DNA of 64,000 bases from NCBI RefSeq assembly GCF_036226365.1, contig NZ_CP108462.1, forward strand, positions 3,080,501 through 3,144,500, read 5' to 3'. The stretch comes from Streptomyces sp. NBC_01262 (GTDB taxonomy: Bacteria > Actinomycetota > Actinomycetes > Streptomycetales > Streptomycetaceae). Made by a program: the position numbers and the translations under genes. Shown here one piece after another: positions 48,794-56,542 of this stretch. The first letter of the stretch is position 1. The number at the start of each line of letters is the position of its first letter. The notes under the pieces are model-generated. The model was not told where the DNA came from. It did no database searches and was given only the letters and a program-made list of their open reading frames with translations.

Positions 48794-50134
48794 ATGAGCG
48801 CAACGACCCTGGACGCGGGCGCCCCGCCCCGGCCCGCCACCCCACCGCCCCGGCGCGGCCGGGGCATGGAGTTCGTCCTGCTGCTCTGCGCCGTCCTGAT
48901 CAGCGTCCTGGGCCACTGCGATGTCGGCCTGGCAACGGCAGGCACCGTCCCACCCGACACCCTGCGCTACGGCTGTGCGCTCGGCGCCCTCGCGCTGGCC
49001 GCGCACGGCGCGGTGCGCGCCGGGGCCCCCTGCGCGGACCCGCTGCTGTTGCCCATCGCGCTCCTGCTGAACGGCCTGGGCCTGATCCTGCTCCAGCGCC
49101 TGGACCTGCGGACCGCCGAAGCCGCCGCGCCCACCCAGCTCGTCTGGTCGGCGCTGGGCGTGGCGCTGTTCATCGCCGTCGTCCTGCTGCTGCGCGACTA
49201 CCGCGCGCTGGCCCGGTACGCGTACGTCAGCGTGGCCGCCGCCCTGGTCCTGATGATCGTGCCGATCGCCTTCCCGGCCGTGAACGGCGCCAGGATCTGG
49301 ATCCAGTACGCGGGCCTGTCCATCCAGCCCGGCGAGTTCGCGAAGGTGCTGCTGGCCGTCTTCTTCGCCGCGTACCTCGCCGACAACCACCACGCCCTCG
49401 CCTACACCGGCCGCCGGATCTGGTTTCTGCAGCTCCCCACCGGCCGGGCCCTCGGGCCGGTGCTGGCGATCTGGGCGATCAGCGTCGGTGTCCTGGTCCT
49501 GGAGCGCGACCTGGGCACCTCGCTGCTGTTCTTCGGCCTCTTCGTGATCCTGCTGTACGTCTCCACCGGCCGCACCGGCTGGACGGCCGTCGGCCTGCTG
49601 CTGTCCGGCGCCGGGGCGTTCGCCGTCGGCTCCCTGGAGCCGCACGTCCACAGCCGGGTCCAGGACTGGCTGCACCCCTTCGCGAGCATCGACGCCGGTG
49701 AGGGCCCGAGCCAGCTCGCGCAGTCGCTCTTCGCGTTCGCCGCCGGCGGGGTGTTCGGCACCGGCCTCGGGGAGGGCCACTCCGTCCTCATCGGCTTCGC
49801 CGTCAAGTCCGACTTCGTCCTCGCCACGGCCGGCGAGGAGCTGGGCCTGGCCGGCATCGCCGCCGTGCTCCTGCTCTACGCGATGCTGACCGCCCGGGGC
49901 TACGCCGCCGGGCTCGCCATGCGCGATCCCTTCGGCCGGCTGCTCGCGATCGGCCTCGCCTCGATCATCGCGCTGCAGGTCTTCGTGATCGCCGGGGGTG
50001 TGACCGACCTGATCCCGCTCACCGGGATGGCGATGCCGTTCCTGGCCCAGGGCGGCTCGTCCGTCGTCACCAACTGGATCATCATCGCCCTGCTGATCCG
50101 GCTCAGCGACACCGCCCGGAGGGCCGAGGGATGA
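48794..50134 (+). CDS. SEDS-family peptidoglycan glycosyltransferase (FtsW/RodA/SpoVE)
   Basis: 446 residues with 10 or more helices. SEDS landmarks: RIWIQYAGLSIQPGEFAKVLLAVFFA, VLERDLGTSLLFFG, GEGHSVLIGFAVKSDFVLATAGEELGL and TGMAMPFLAQGGSS. It polymerises lipid II at the membrane with a partner class B PBP, which is the next gene (4-base ATGA overlap). A TACGTT hexamer 7 bases before the ATG suggests leaderless mRNA. This is an extra SEDS-PBP pair outside the usual pknB-fhaB locus, or a sporulation-type pair. Confidence 0.93.
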   Translation: MSATTLDAGAPPRPATPPPRRGRGMEFVLLLCAVLISVLGHCDVGLATAGTVPPDTLRYGCALGALALAAHGAVRAGAPCADPLLLPIALLLNGLGLILLQRLDLRTAEAAAPTQLVWSALGVALFIAVVLLLRDYRALARYAYVSVAAALVLMIVPIAFPAVNGARIWIQYAGLSIQPGEFAKVLLAVFFAAYLADNHHALAYTGRRIWFLQLPTGRALGPVLAIWAISVGVLVLERDLGTSLLFFGLFVILLYVSTGRTGWTAVGLLLSGAGAFAVGSLEPHVHSRVQDWLHPFASIDAGEGPSQLAQSLFAFAAGGVFGTGLGEGHSVLIGFAVKSDFVLATAGEELGLAGIAAVLLLYAMLTARGYAAGLAMRDPFGRLLAIGLASIIALQVFVIAGGVTDLIPLTGMAMPFLAQGGSSVVTNWIIIALLIRLSDTARRAEG

Positions 50135-51507
50135 CGGCCCACGCCCGGCACGCCGCCGCCTTCTGCCTGCTGCTGTTCACCGCCCTGCTGGTCAACGCGG
50201 TGCGCGTCCAGGTCCTCGACGCCCCCGCCTACAACGGCAATCCCGCCAACCGCCGCCCCGTCATCGCCCGCTTCGACCACCCGCGCGGCGACATCCTCGT
50301 CGGCTCCCGCGCCGTCACCGGCTCCCGGGCCACCGGCGGCCAGCTCAAGTACGTACGCACCTACACCGACGGCCCCCTCTACGCCCCCGTCACCGGCTTC
50401 GCCTCCCAGACCTACGGCGCCACCCTGGTAGAGGCCGCCGCCGACGAGGCCCTCGCCCCCGGCGAGGACATCACCACCACCATCGACCCCGCCGCCCAGC
50501 GCGCCGCCTACCGGGGCCTCGGCCGCAAGAAGGGCGCCGTCGCCGCCCTCGACCCCGCCACCGGCCGCATCCTGGCTCTGGTCAGCACGCCCTCGTACGA
50601 CCCGGGCTCCTTCGCCGGCACCGGGCCGGACGCGACCGACGCCTGGGCCCGCCTGCTCGACGACCCGGACGAGCCGATGCTCAACCGGGCCCTGCGCCAG
50701 ACCTATCCCCCGGGCTCCGCATTCAAGACGGTCACCGCCGTGGCCGCGCTGGCCAGCGGCACCGTCACCGATGTCGACGAGCCGACGGACTCCCCCGACC
50801 CCTATCCGCTGCCCGGTTCCACGACCCGGCTGACCAACGAGTCGACCTCCGGCGCATGCCGCGACGCGAGCCTGCGCCTGGCCTACCAGATCTCCTGCAA
50901 CACGGTCTTCGGCAAGCTCGGCGTCGACACCGGGCTCGACGCCATGGCCGAGACCGCCGAGGCCTTCGGCTTCAACGACCCGGCGCTGCGGATCCCCTCC
51001 CGCGCCGCCACCAGCGTCTTCGACCCGCACATGGACCGGGCCCAGCTCGCCATGTCCGCCATCGGCCAGTACAACACCGCCGCCACGCCCCTGCAGATGG
51101 CCATGGTCGCCGCGGCCGTCGCCAACGGCGGGGCACTGATGCAGCCGCACATCCTGGACACGTACGGCGGCTACGGCTTCTCCGTCTACCGCCAGGTCAT
51201 GAATCCCGCCGTCGCCGTCCAGATGCAGCAGCTCATGACCGCCGCCGTCACCGACGGCACCGGCCGCAACGCCGCCATCCCGCACGCGGTGGTCGGCGGC
51301 AAGACCGGCACCGCACAGAACGGCGAGAACAACCGCGGCCTCCCGCTGGCCTGGTTCATCTCCTGGGCCCACCCCGACCGCTCCCCCACCCCGTCCGTCG
51401 CGGTCGCCGTCGTCGTCGAGGACGCCGCCGCCGACCGCGCCGACATCAGCGGCGGCGGCAACGCGGCGCCTATCGCCCGAGCGGTGATGCGGGCCGTTCT
51501 GGGCTGA
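50131..51507 (+). CDS. Class B penicillin-binding protein (transpeptidase)
   Basis: 458 residues, shorter than most class B PBPs (about 480-600), with a small pedestal after a single helix (about 7-25). The transpeptidase motifs are all present: YPPGSAFKTVTA (Ser near 195), SCN (about 255) and KTGTAQ (about 390). It crosslinks peptidoglycan made by the SEDS partner. The start overlaps the SEDS stop; the last 38 bases overlap the convergent carboxylesterase gene. Confidence 0.93.
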   Translation: MTAHARHAAAFCLLLFTALLVNAVRVQVLDAPAYNGNPANRRPVIARFDHPRGDILVGSRAVTGSRATGGQLKYVRTYTDGPLYAPVTGFASQTYGATLVEAAADEALAPGEDITTTIDPAAQRAAYRGLGRKKGAVAALDPATGRILALVSTPSYDPGSFAGTGPDATDAWARLLDDPDEPMLNRALRQTYPPGSAFKTVTAVAALASGTVTDVDEPTDSPDPYPLPGSTTRLTNESTSGACRDASLRLAYQISCNTVFGKLGVDTGLDAMAETAEAFGFNDPALRIPSRAATSVFDPHMDRAQLAMSAIGQYNTAATPLQMAMVAAAVANGGALMQPHILDTYGGYGFSVYRQVMNPAVAVQMQQLMTAAVTDGTGRNAAIPHAVVGGKTGTAQNGENNRGLPLAWFISWAHPDRSPTPSVAVAVVVEDAAADRADISGGGNAAPIARAVMRAVLG

Positions 51508-52924
51508 AGCGGTGATCCCGCCACAGCGCCCGGGTGTCGGGCAGCGGTTCGGCGGGCTCGCCGGTGCTCCAGGTCCACGTGCGGTCCACCGGCCAGCCCG
51601 GGTCCCCGGTGGCGGCGAAGCCGGCGAGGGAGCGGATCATGCGCCGGGACAGGTCGTGGTCGGCGGCGGTGGGCGGGCCCCCGATGAGGAACTCCGCCTC
51701 GGGGATGGTGTGCGTACCGAAGACAAACGGCACGTCCGCGCAGTGCCAGGCGTGGACGCCCGGCCGGCGGCGGTCGAAGCGGGCGGTGAACGCCCTGCCC
51801 CCGGCCCGTACGTGGCCTTCGGCCAGCCGCAGGCCGTACTCGGTGAACACCAGGTCCCCGCACACCGCGAGGTAGAGGTCGGTGGGCGTGGCGGCCGGCA
51901 TCAGGGCGCGGTAGCCCGCGAGGAGCCCGTCCGGCAGCCCCGGGACCGGGGCCTGCGGCCGGGCGCCGCCGACGGCGTGGAAGAGGCGGTACTCCTGCGT
52001 GGTGTGGCAGACCAGCAGGTCGATACCGTCCGCCCGGCCCGCCGCCAGAGCGTCGACCGGGTCCTCGGGCAGGGTCACCCCGTCCACCACCGGCCCGTAC
52101 AGCACCGGGTCGTGATACCGCATCCCGGCGGCCGGATCCTGCCCGCAGCGCTCGCTCACCCGGTCCGACGCCGCCACCAGCGCCCCGGGGGACGCCTCGG
52201 CGGCCGGCGTCCCGGCAGCGGCTTCCACCTCCCGGGCCGTGGCCTCGGCCAGCTCCGCCGAGTAGCACGGCCCCACCGCGCTGAGCAGCACCGCCCGCCG
52301 GAAGAGCCCCCGGGCCCCGTCCATGGTCGCGAGGCAGGCGGCGGAGGTCGCCCCGGCGGACTGCCCGGCCACGGTCACATTCCCCGGATCGCCCCCGAAC
52401 GCGGCGATGTTGTCCCGGACCCAGCGCAGGGCGGCGATCTGGTCGAGCAGCCCCCGGTTGTCCGGACGCCCCGGCACATGCCCGAACCCCTCGAACCCGA
52501 GGCGGTAGTTGAGCGTCACCACGACCAGCCCCGCCCGGGCGAGCTCCGTCCCGTCGAAGTCCGGCTGCGCGCTCGACCCGAAGCTGTACGCCCCGCCGTG
52601 GATCCACACCACCACCGGCAGCGGCCCCGCCGCTTCCCCCGGCATCCATACGTTGACGGTCAGAATCCCGCCGTCATCCGCTTCCGACGCCTCCGACCAC
52701 TTCGGCGCCCCCGGCAGCTCCGCCGACTGCGGTGCCACCGGCCCGAACTCCCACCCGTCCCGCACCCCCGTCCAGGCTTCGGGCGGCCGGGGCGCGGCGA
52801 AGCGGCCCGGCCCGAAGGGCGGTGCGGCGTAGGGGATCCCGCGTACGGAGACGATGCCGGTGCCCGGCGACCGGCGGTGGCCGCGCACGAGTCCGAAGGT
52901 GGTGGCGTAGACGTCGTCCGTCAC
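51470..52924 (-). CDS. Type B carboxylesterase
   Basis: 484 residues from GTG 52924, one base after the previous stop. Features: RGIPYAAPP near the N terminus, oxyanion hole HGGAYSFG (about 111), nucleophile GQSAGATSA (Ser about 188), DNRGLLDQIAALRWVRDNI, and the C-terminal catalytic His in HAWHCADVPFVFG. It hydrolyses esters in the cytoplasm; substrate unknown. The nearly abutting gene upstream is the PhyH-like oxygenase, so the two are likely co-transcribed. Confidence 0.9.
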   Translation of the reverse strand: MTDDVYATTFGLVRGHRRSPGTGIVSVRGIPYAAPPFGPGRFAAPRPPEAWTGVRDGWEFGPVAPQSAELPGAPKWSEASEADDGGILTVNVWMPGEAAGPLPVVVWIHGGAYSFGSSAQPDFDGTELARAGLVVVTLNYRLGFEGFGHVPGRPDNRGLLDQIAALRWVRDNIAAFGGDPGNVTVAGQSAGATSAACLATMDGARGLFRRAVLLSAVGPCYSAELAEATAREVEAAAGTPAAEASPGALVAASDRVSERCGQDPAAGMRYHDPVLYGPVVDGVTLPEDPVDALAAGRADGIDLLVCHTTQEYRLFHAVGGARPQAPVPGLPDGLLAGYRALMPAATPTDLYLAVCGDLVFTEYGLRLAEGHVRAGGRAFTARFDRRRPGVHAWHCADVPFVFGTHTIPEAEFLIGGPPTAADHDLSRRMIRSLAGFAATGDPGWPVDRTWTWSTGEPAEPLPDTRALWRDHRFSPERPASPLGR

Positions 52925-52925
52925 G

Positions 52926-53813
52926 TCAGGCGAACTTCCCCTCGGCGACGTTGGTGTCGGGCCCGAGCCCGTGGAAGGGGTCACCGGACCGGTCGGGCCG
53001 CTCAGCCGGGACGAAAGTGAACTGCACCATGCCGCGTGTCGTGCCCTCCGGTGGGATGCCGGCTCGATGCAGGCACAAGGTCGTGTTGCAGAATGCCCCG
53101 AAGCCGGCCGGCGCGTCGAACGCAATAACCCGCCCCGGGTCCTCCAGCATCGCCCTCGCCGGCCCCTTGACCCACCCCTGGCCGAGGTAGCCGCTGCGCA
53201 TGATGCGCCGGGTGTTCGGGATGCTGTGCAGCCGGAAGGCGCCGCCCTCGGCGGTGACGCCGTCGTTCATCTGCACGAAGAACTTCAGGGTGGAGGTGGG
53301 GTGCTGGTCGTTGTGCCACAGGTTGCCGTAGTGGTGCACCTGCCGCTGTTCCTCGGTGAGGTGGCCGATCCGCCACATCCGCACATGCTGGACCCGCCAA
53401 CGTCCGCCGTAATAGGCGTCGAGCGTCCGCAGCACGAGCGGGCTGAGCAGCTCCCGCACGGCCGGAACCTGCCGCGTCGGCTCGACCACATACCGGACCA
53501 CCTCCCGGATCCGGCCACCCATGTCGACCGTCGCCGAGGCATCCTCGATGACCCGCTCGTACCCGCGCCGCACCTCTTCGATCAGCCCTTGCCGGTAGCC
53601 GGGGTCCTGCACGGCGTACCCCAGCCGCACCACTTCGGCCGCCAGCTCCACACCTTCGGCCATCAGTGGCACGGCCGGGTCGGCCCGCCACCTGCTCAGC
53701 AGCCGCCGCTGGCCCCGGTTGTTCTCCGCCCAGGCGTCGTTCCCCCAGAACACCCTGGCCGACTCGAACGCTATCTCTCTGCGGACTCTGGCCAGTTGGC
53801 CCACGCTTCCCAT
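52926..53813 (-). CDS. Phytanoyl-CoA dioxygenase-like 2OG-Fe(II) protein
   Basis: 295 residues. The iron triad is likely: HxD in LWHNDQ (about 164) and the distal His in TTLCLHRAGIP (about 250), followed by the 2OG-binding Arg in TTRGMVQFTFVP. The order and the roughly 85-residue spacing fit the PhyH family, which hydroxylates CoA esters or small molecules. The N-terminal 130 residues are helical and not recognised. ATG 53813. Confidence 0.75.
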   Translation of the reverse strand: MGSVGQLARVRREIAFESARVFWGNDAWAENNRGQRRLLSRWRADPAVPLMAEGVELAAEVVRLGYAVQDPGYRQGLIEEVRRGYERVIEDASATVDMGGRIREVVRYVVEPTRQVPAVRELLSPLVLRTLDAYYGGRWRVQHVRMWRIGHLTEEQRQVHHYGNLWHNDQHPTSTLKFFVQMNDGVTAEGGAFRLHSIPNTRRIMRSGYLGQGWVKGPARAMLEDPGRVIAFDAPAGFGAFCNTTLCLHRAGIPPEGTTRGMVQFTFVPAERPDRSGDPFHGLGPDTNVAEGKFA

Positions 53814-53945
53814 GACTCCCCCTGGCCCCTCACGCCCCTGTGGCTGAAAATCGACTCAAGAGTAGGGAAGCCGACGCAAACCATCAACCGTTTCGGACAC
53901 CCTCCGGGCGCTCGGAAATCCCGTGAAAAAGTTCCGCATCCGGAT

Positions 53946-53973
53946 GCAACCCGCCCTGGGGGTCGGGCGTGAT
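53946..53973 (+). promoter_or_regulatory. Candidate ECF-type promoter of the sigma factor gene
   Basis: GCAACC (53946-53951), exactly 16 bases, then CGTGAT (53968-53973), matching the AAC...CGT form of ECF promoters. It lies 66 bases upstream of the sigma factor ATG. The gene may thus activate itself. Confidence 0.5.
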
Positions 53974-54039
53974 CAATTCAGCGGCGAGGGGCCGCGGGGG
54001 CAGGACAGGGGCAGGGGATGGGGAACAGGATGAGGGACG

Positions 54040-54561
54040 ATGCGCGAGGGCGATGATTTCGACGCGTTCTACGCCAATACGTCCAGACGGATGGTCGGGC
54101 AGGTCTACGCGATGGTGGGCAGCCTGACCGATGCCGAGGACGCCGTGCAGGAGGCGTACTCACGGGCCTGGCAGCGTTGGTCCAAGATCCAGCAGTACGG
54201 GGATCCGGAAGGCTGGGTGCGCACCGTCGCCTACCGGATCGCGGTGAGCGCGTGGCGCAAGGCGGCCAACCGGCTGGTGGCACACCGCCGGCACGGAGTC
54301 GCCGATGACGTGCCCGGCACGTCGGCCGACCAGATCGCCCTGGCACATGCGTTGAAGCAGATCCCGGCCGACCAGCGGCGGGCGATCGTGCTGTTCCACC
54401 TGGTGGGCCTGTCCGTGGCGGAGATCGCCGCCGAGACCGGGTCGCCGACCGGAACGGTCAAGGCGCGACTGGCCCGCGGCCGCAAAGCCCTGGCCGGGCA
54501 CGTATCCGAGTTTGCCGATGACGAGAGCACCGCCGGTGGGCGGGAGGCCCAGCATGCCTGA
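54040..54561 (+). CDS. ECF RNA polymerase sigma factor (SigE/SigL-like)
   Basis: 173 residues, GAGGG just before the ATG. Region 2 (about 10-75; FYANTSRRMVGQVYAMVGSLTDAEDAVQEAYSRAW, GWVRTVAYRIAVSAWRK) and region 4 (about 105-160; LPADQRRAIVLFHLVGLSVAEIAAETGSPTGTVKARLARGRKAL) are complete; there is no SnoaL-type C-terminal domain. Its last 8 bases overlap the next ATG. A candidate self-activated promoter lies upstream. Confidence 0.92.
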   Translation: MREGDDFDAFYANTSRRMVGQVYAMVGSLTDAEDAVQEAYSRAWQRWSKIQQYGDPEGWVRTVAYRIAVSAWRKAANRLVAHRRHGVADDVPGTSADQIALAHALKQIPADQRRAIVLFHLVGLSVAEIAAETGSPTGTVKARLARGRKALAGHVSEFADDESTAGGREAQHA

Positions 54562-55582
54562 GCAGTTCGAGCAGTTCGCAGACGAGACCAGTGACACACC
54601 GCAGTTCGACAACCAGCTCGCCGGTCTGGCGACGATGGCCGGGGGAGCCGCACAGATGAAGACGATGGACGCGATCCGTAAGCGTGGGGCTCAGCGCGCG
54701 ATGCGCCACAAGACCGTGGGCGCGGTCCTCTCCGTGGGGATACTGGGCGCGCTCGCCCTGGGCGCGGTTCAGTTCACCCAGCAGGGAGACGGCCGGCGGG
54801 TCCTCCCGGCGGGCCAGACCGCCTCGAACGTGCCCGCCTCCCTCAGCTCCTCACCGGCCGCCTCCGTGTCGGTCACCGCTCCCGCGACTCCGTCGAACTC
54901 GGCGGCCACGGTCAACTCCCCGTCGGCGACTTCCAGCACCTCGGGGGACCCGGGCGCCCCGGTCATACCCGGCGGCGATGTGGACACCGTGGTGCGCAAC
55001 ACCTGGCCGGCCGTCGACCAGCTGCCGTTCCACTCCCGGTACGCGTGGAGCGTCAAGGGCAACTGGCTGCCGGTGCAGTCGACCCAGGACCGGCAGTGGT
55101 TCTACTCCTGCCGCAGCAGTGACACCCTCTCCCACCTGGGCGCCAACGGCTACCAGTCGCTGGTCTACAAGGCGACCGCGCACACCGCCGAGACCGAGAG
55201 CGCGGAGGTGGTGCAGTTCTTCTTCAAGGACGACGCCGCCGCCGAGCGCGGACTTGAGCGGATCCAGGCCGACTTCACCGCCTGCTCCGGCAAGAGCTAC
55301 GGCGACATGGAGACCAACGAGACGCTGAAGAACACCGTCACCAAGACCGCCTCCACCGCCAACGGCGTGGCCTACCTCCACGCCCTGCGGCGCGCGGACG
55401 GCACGGGCGGCTCGGCGGCCAACATGGACTCCGACAGCCACATGTACTTCGTCCGGAGCTCCAACGTGGTCTCGATGCTCTACATAGGTTCCTCCGCCAC
55501 CGCCATCGACGCCACCACCCAGGACGCGGCCACTCTCTCCGGCCTGGCCGCCCTGCTCTGCGCCTACAGCGGCACCTGCTGA
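54554..55582 (+). CDS. Membrane-anchored secreted-domain protein, partner (putative anti-sigma) of the ECF factor
   Basis: 342 residues, GGGAGG before ATG 54554. A roughly 50-residue cytoplasmic N terminus contains the acidic stretch FEQFADETSD and a basic patch (RKRGAQRAMRHK). One helix follows (VGAVLSVGILGALALGAVQF), then a Ser/Thr/Pro linker and a roughly 200-residue outer domain with several Cys (FYSCRSS, FTACSGK, LLCAYSGTC). No zinc anti-sigma (HxxxCxxC) motif is seen. The position and topology match anti-sigma proteins, but the sequence is not of a known class. Confidence 0.8.
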   Translation: MPEQFEQFADETSDTPQFDNQLAGLATMAGGAAQMKTMDAIRKRGAQRAMRHKTVGAVLSVGILGALALGAVQFTQQGDGRRVLPAGQTASNVPASLSSSPAASVSVTAPATPSNSAATVNSPSATSSTSGDPGAPVIPGGDVDTVVRNTWPAVDQLPFHSRYAWSVKGNWLPVQSTQDRQWFYSCRSSDTLSHLGANGYQSLVYKATAHTAETESAEVVQFFFKDDAAAERGLERIQADFTACSGKSYGDMETNETLKNTVTKTASTANGVAYLHALRRADGTGGSAANMDSDSHMYFVRSSNVVSMLYIGSSATAIDATTQDAATLSGLAALLCAYSGTC

Positions 55583-55592
55583 GCCCTGCGCG

Positions 55593-55624
55593 GGCCTGTC
55601 CGGCGGATCTTCGCGGGACAGGCC
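55593..55624 (+). terminator. Terminator hairpin after the ECF operon
   Basis: GGCCTGTCC (55593-55601) pairs with GGACAGGCC (55616-55624), loop of 14, starting 11 bases past the stop. No T run. Confidence 0.7.
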
Positions 55625-55677
55625 TGGTGCTGTGACCGCGTGCGTTCGCCGGGTTGCGCAGCCCGCCGGCTGCGCTT

Positions 55678-55727
55678 GTCCTCAATCGCCGGACGGGCTG
55701 AATTCAGCCCGTCCGGCGATTGAGGAC
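55678..55727. terminator. Perfect 50-bp palindrome, probable bidirectional terminator/dispersed intergenic repeat
   Basis: Two 25-base arms with no loop, centred on AA|TT at 55702/55703. It lies between the convergent ECF operon and 2OG-oxygenase gene. The core CTCAATCGCCGGACGGGCT is, from memory, common in Streptomyces intergenic regions. Confidence 0.8.
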
Positions 55728-55773
55728 GGAACCGGAAGCCGGACGGACCCGGCGAATCACTCCGGTCACCGCA

Positions 55774-56460
55774 CTAGCGCTCGGCCATCCAGAAGAAGAC
55801 CGCCGTCATCCGCTTGTCCTCCAGCGTGGTGCCGCAGTAGCCGCTGGCGCTGTGGATGGTGTTGGCGGCGTAGAGGAGCAGGCGGTTGTAGCGGTGGGGA
55901 ACGGTCACGTCCTCGATGAAGGAGTCCGGCGGGACGAAACGGGTCCCCAGCGCGTCCACCAGGTTGTTGTGCGGAGCCGCCACGGTGTTTCCGCCCAGCA
56001 CCCCGCCGGGCAGGCGCTGCCGGTAGAAGCCGGTGCCGCAGCTCTTGGGGGCGGTCGGGGTGAGGTAGAGCACGGCCGCGTACCGGCACACGGCCCGCGA
56101 GTCCGTGTGGGGCCGGGGCTCGGACTCGCCCTCACCGACGACCTGGACGCAGTTGTGGTCGGTGACCCCGCCCATGGCCGAGGTCAGCGCCCAGATACGG
56201 CGCGCGCCGGTCGCCTTCCTGACCAGCTTCTCCACATGCGCCAGCTCTTCCGGCTCCAGCCCCGGCTTCGTACGCAGCCCGGGCCAGGTCTCGGGCCGGT
56301 GCGGATAGCCCTGCGTCCAGTCGTCGGTGGCGAGGCAGCGCTTCCGGACCGCGTCGGGGTCGGGAAGGACGTCGTCCAGCACCCAGTAGTCCCTGCCGGG
56401 TGTGGGCTTGCGGTACGGAAGCGTGGGAAGCCCCGTCCTCCGGGGCGGGCTCTGCGGCAT
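55774..56460 (-). CDS. 2OG-Fe(II) oxygenase-like protein
   Basis: 228 residues. The likely iron site is HxD in EPRPHTDSRAVCRYAAVLYLTP and the distal His in LLLYAANTIHSASGYCG, with a basic residue after it (LEDKRMTA). This is the layout of DUF6445-type and prolyl hydroxylase-like folds. Short N-terminal motifs (YWVLDDVLPDPDAVRKRCLA) match proteins of that group. ATG 56460; the leader holds one copy of the 15-base repeat at 56496. It is on the minus strand after the R2-like gene, 78 bases below it. Confidence 0.75.
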   Translation of the reverse strand: MPQSPPRRTGLPTLPYRKPTPGRDYWVLDDVLPDPDAVRKRCLATDDWTQGYPHRPETWPGLRTKPGLEPEELAHVEKLVRKATGARRIWALTSAMGGVTDHNCVQVVGEGESEPRPHTDSRAVCRYAAVLYLTPTAPKSCGTGFYRQRLPGGVLGGNTVAAPHNNLVDALGTRFVPPDSFIEDVTVPHRYNRLLLYAANTIHSASGYCGTTLEDKRMTAVFFWMAER

Positions 56461-56495
56461 TCCCCGACCCTAGGAGCCACCTTGAACCGATCGAA

Positions 56496-56542
56496 TCATG
56501 TACAGGTCAACATTCCGCCAAGCGAGGTCATGTACAGGTCAA
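56496..56542 (-). repeat. Two 15-base direct repeats, candidate operator
   Basis: TCATGTACAGGTCAA occurs at 56496-56510 and 56528-56542, 32 bases apart (three helix turns). Each holds the palindrome TGTACA. The second copy covers the R2-like stop codon; the first is 36 bases upstream of the 2OG-oxygenase ATG. On the minus strand each starts TTGACC, a -35-like hexamer. Confidence 0.7.
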
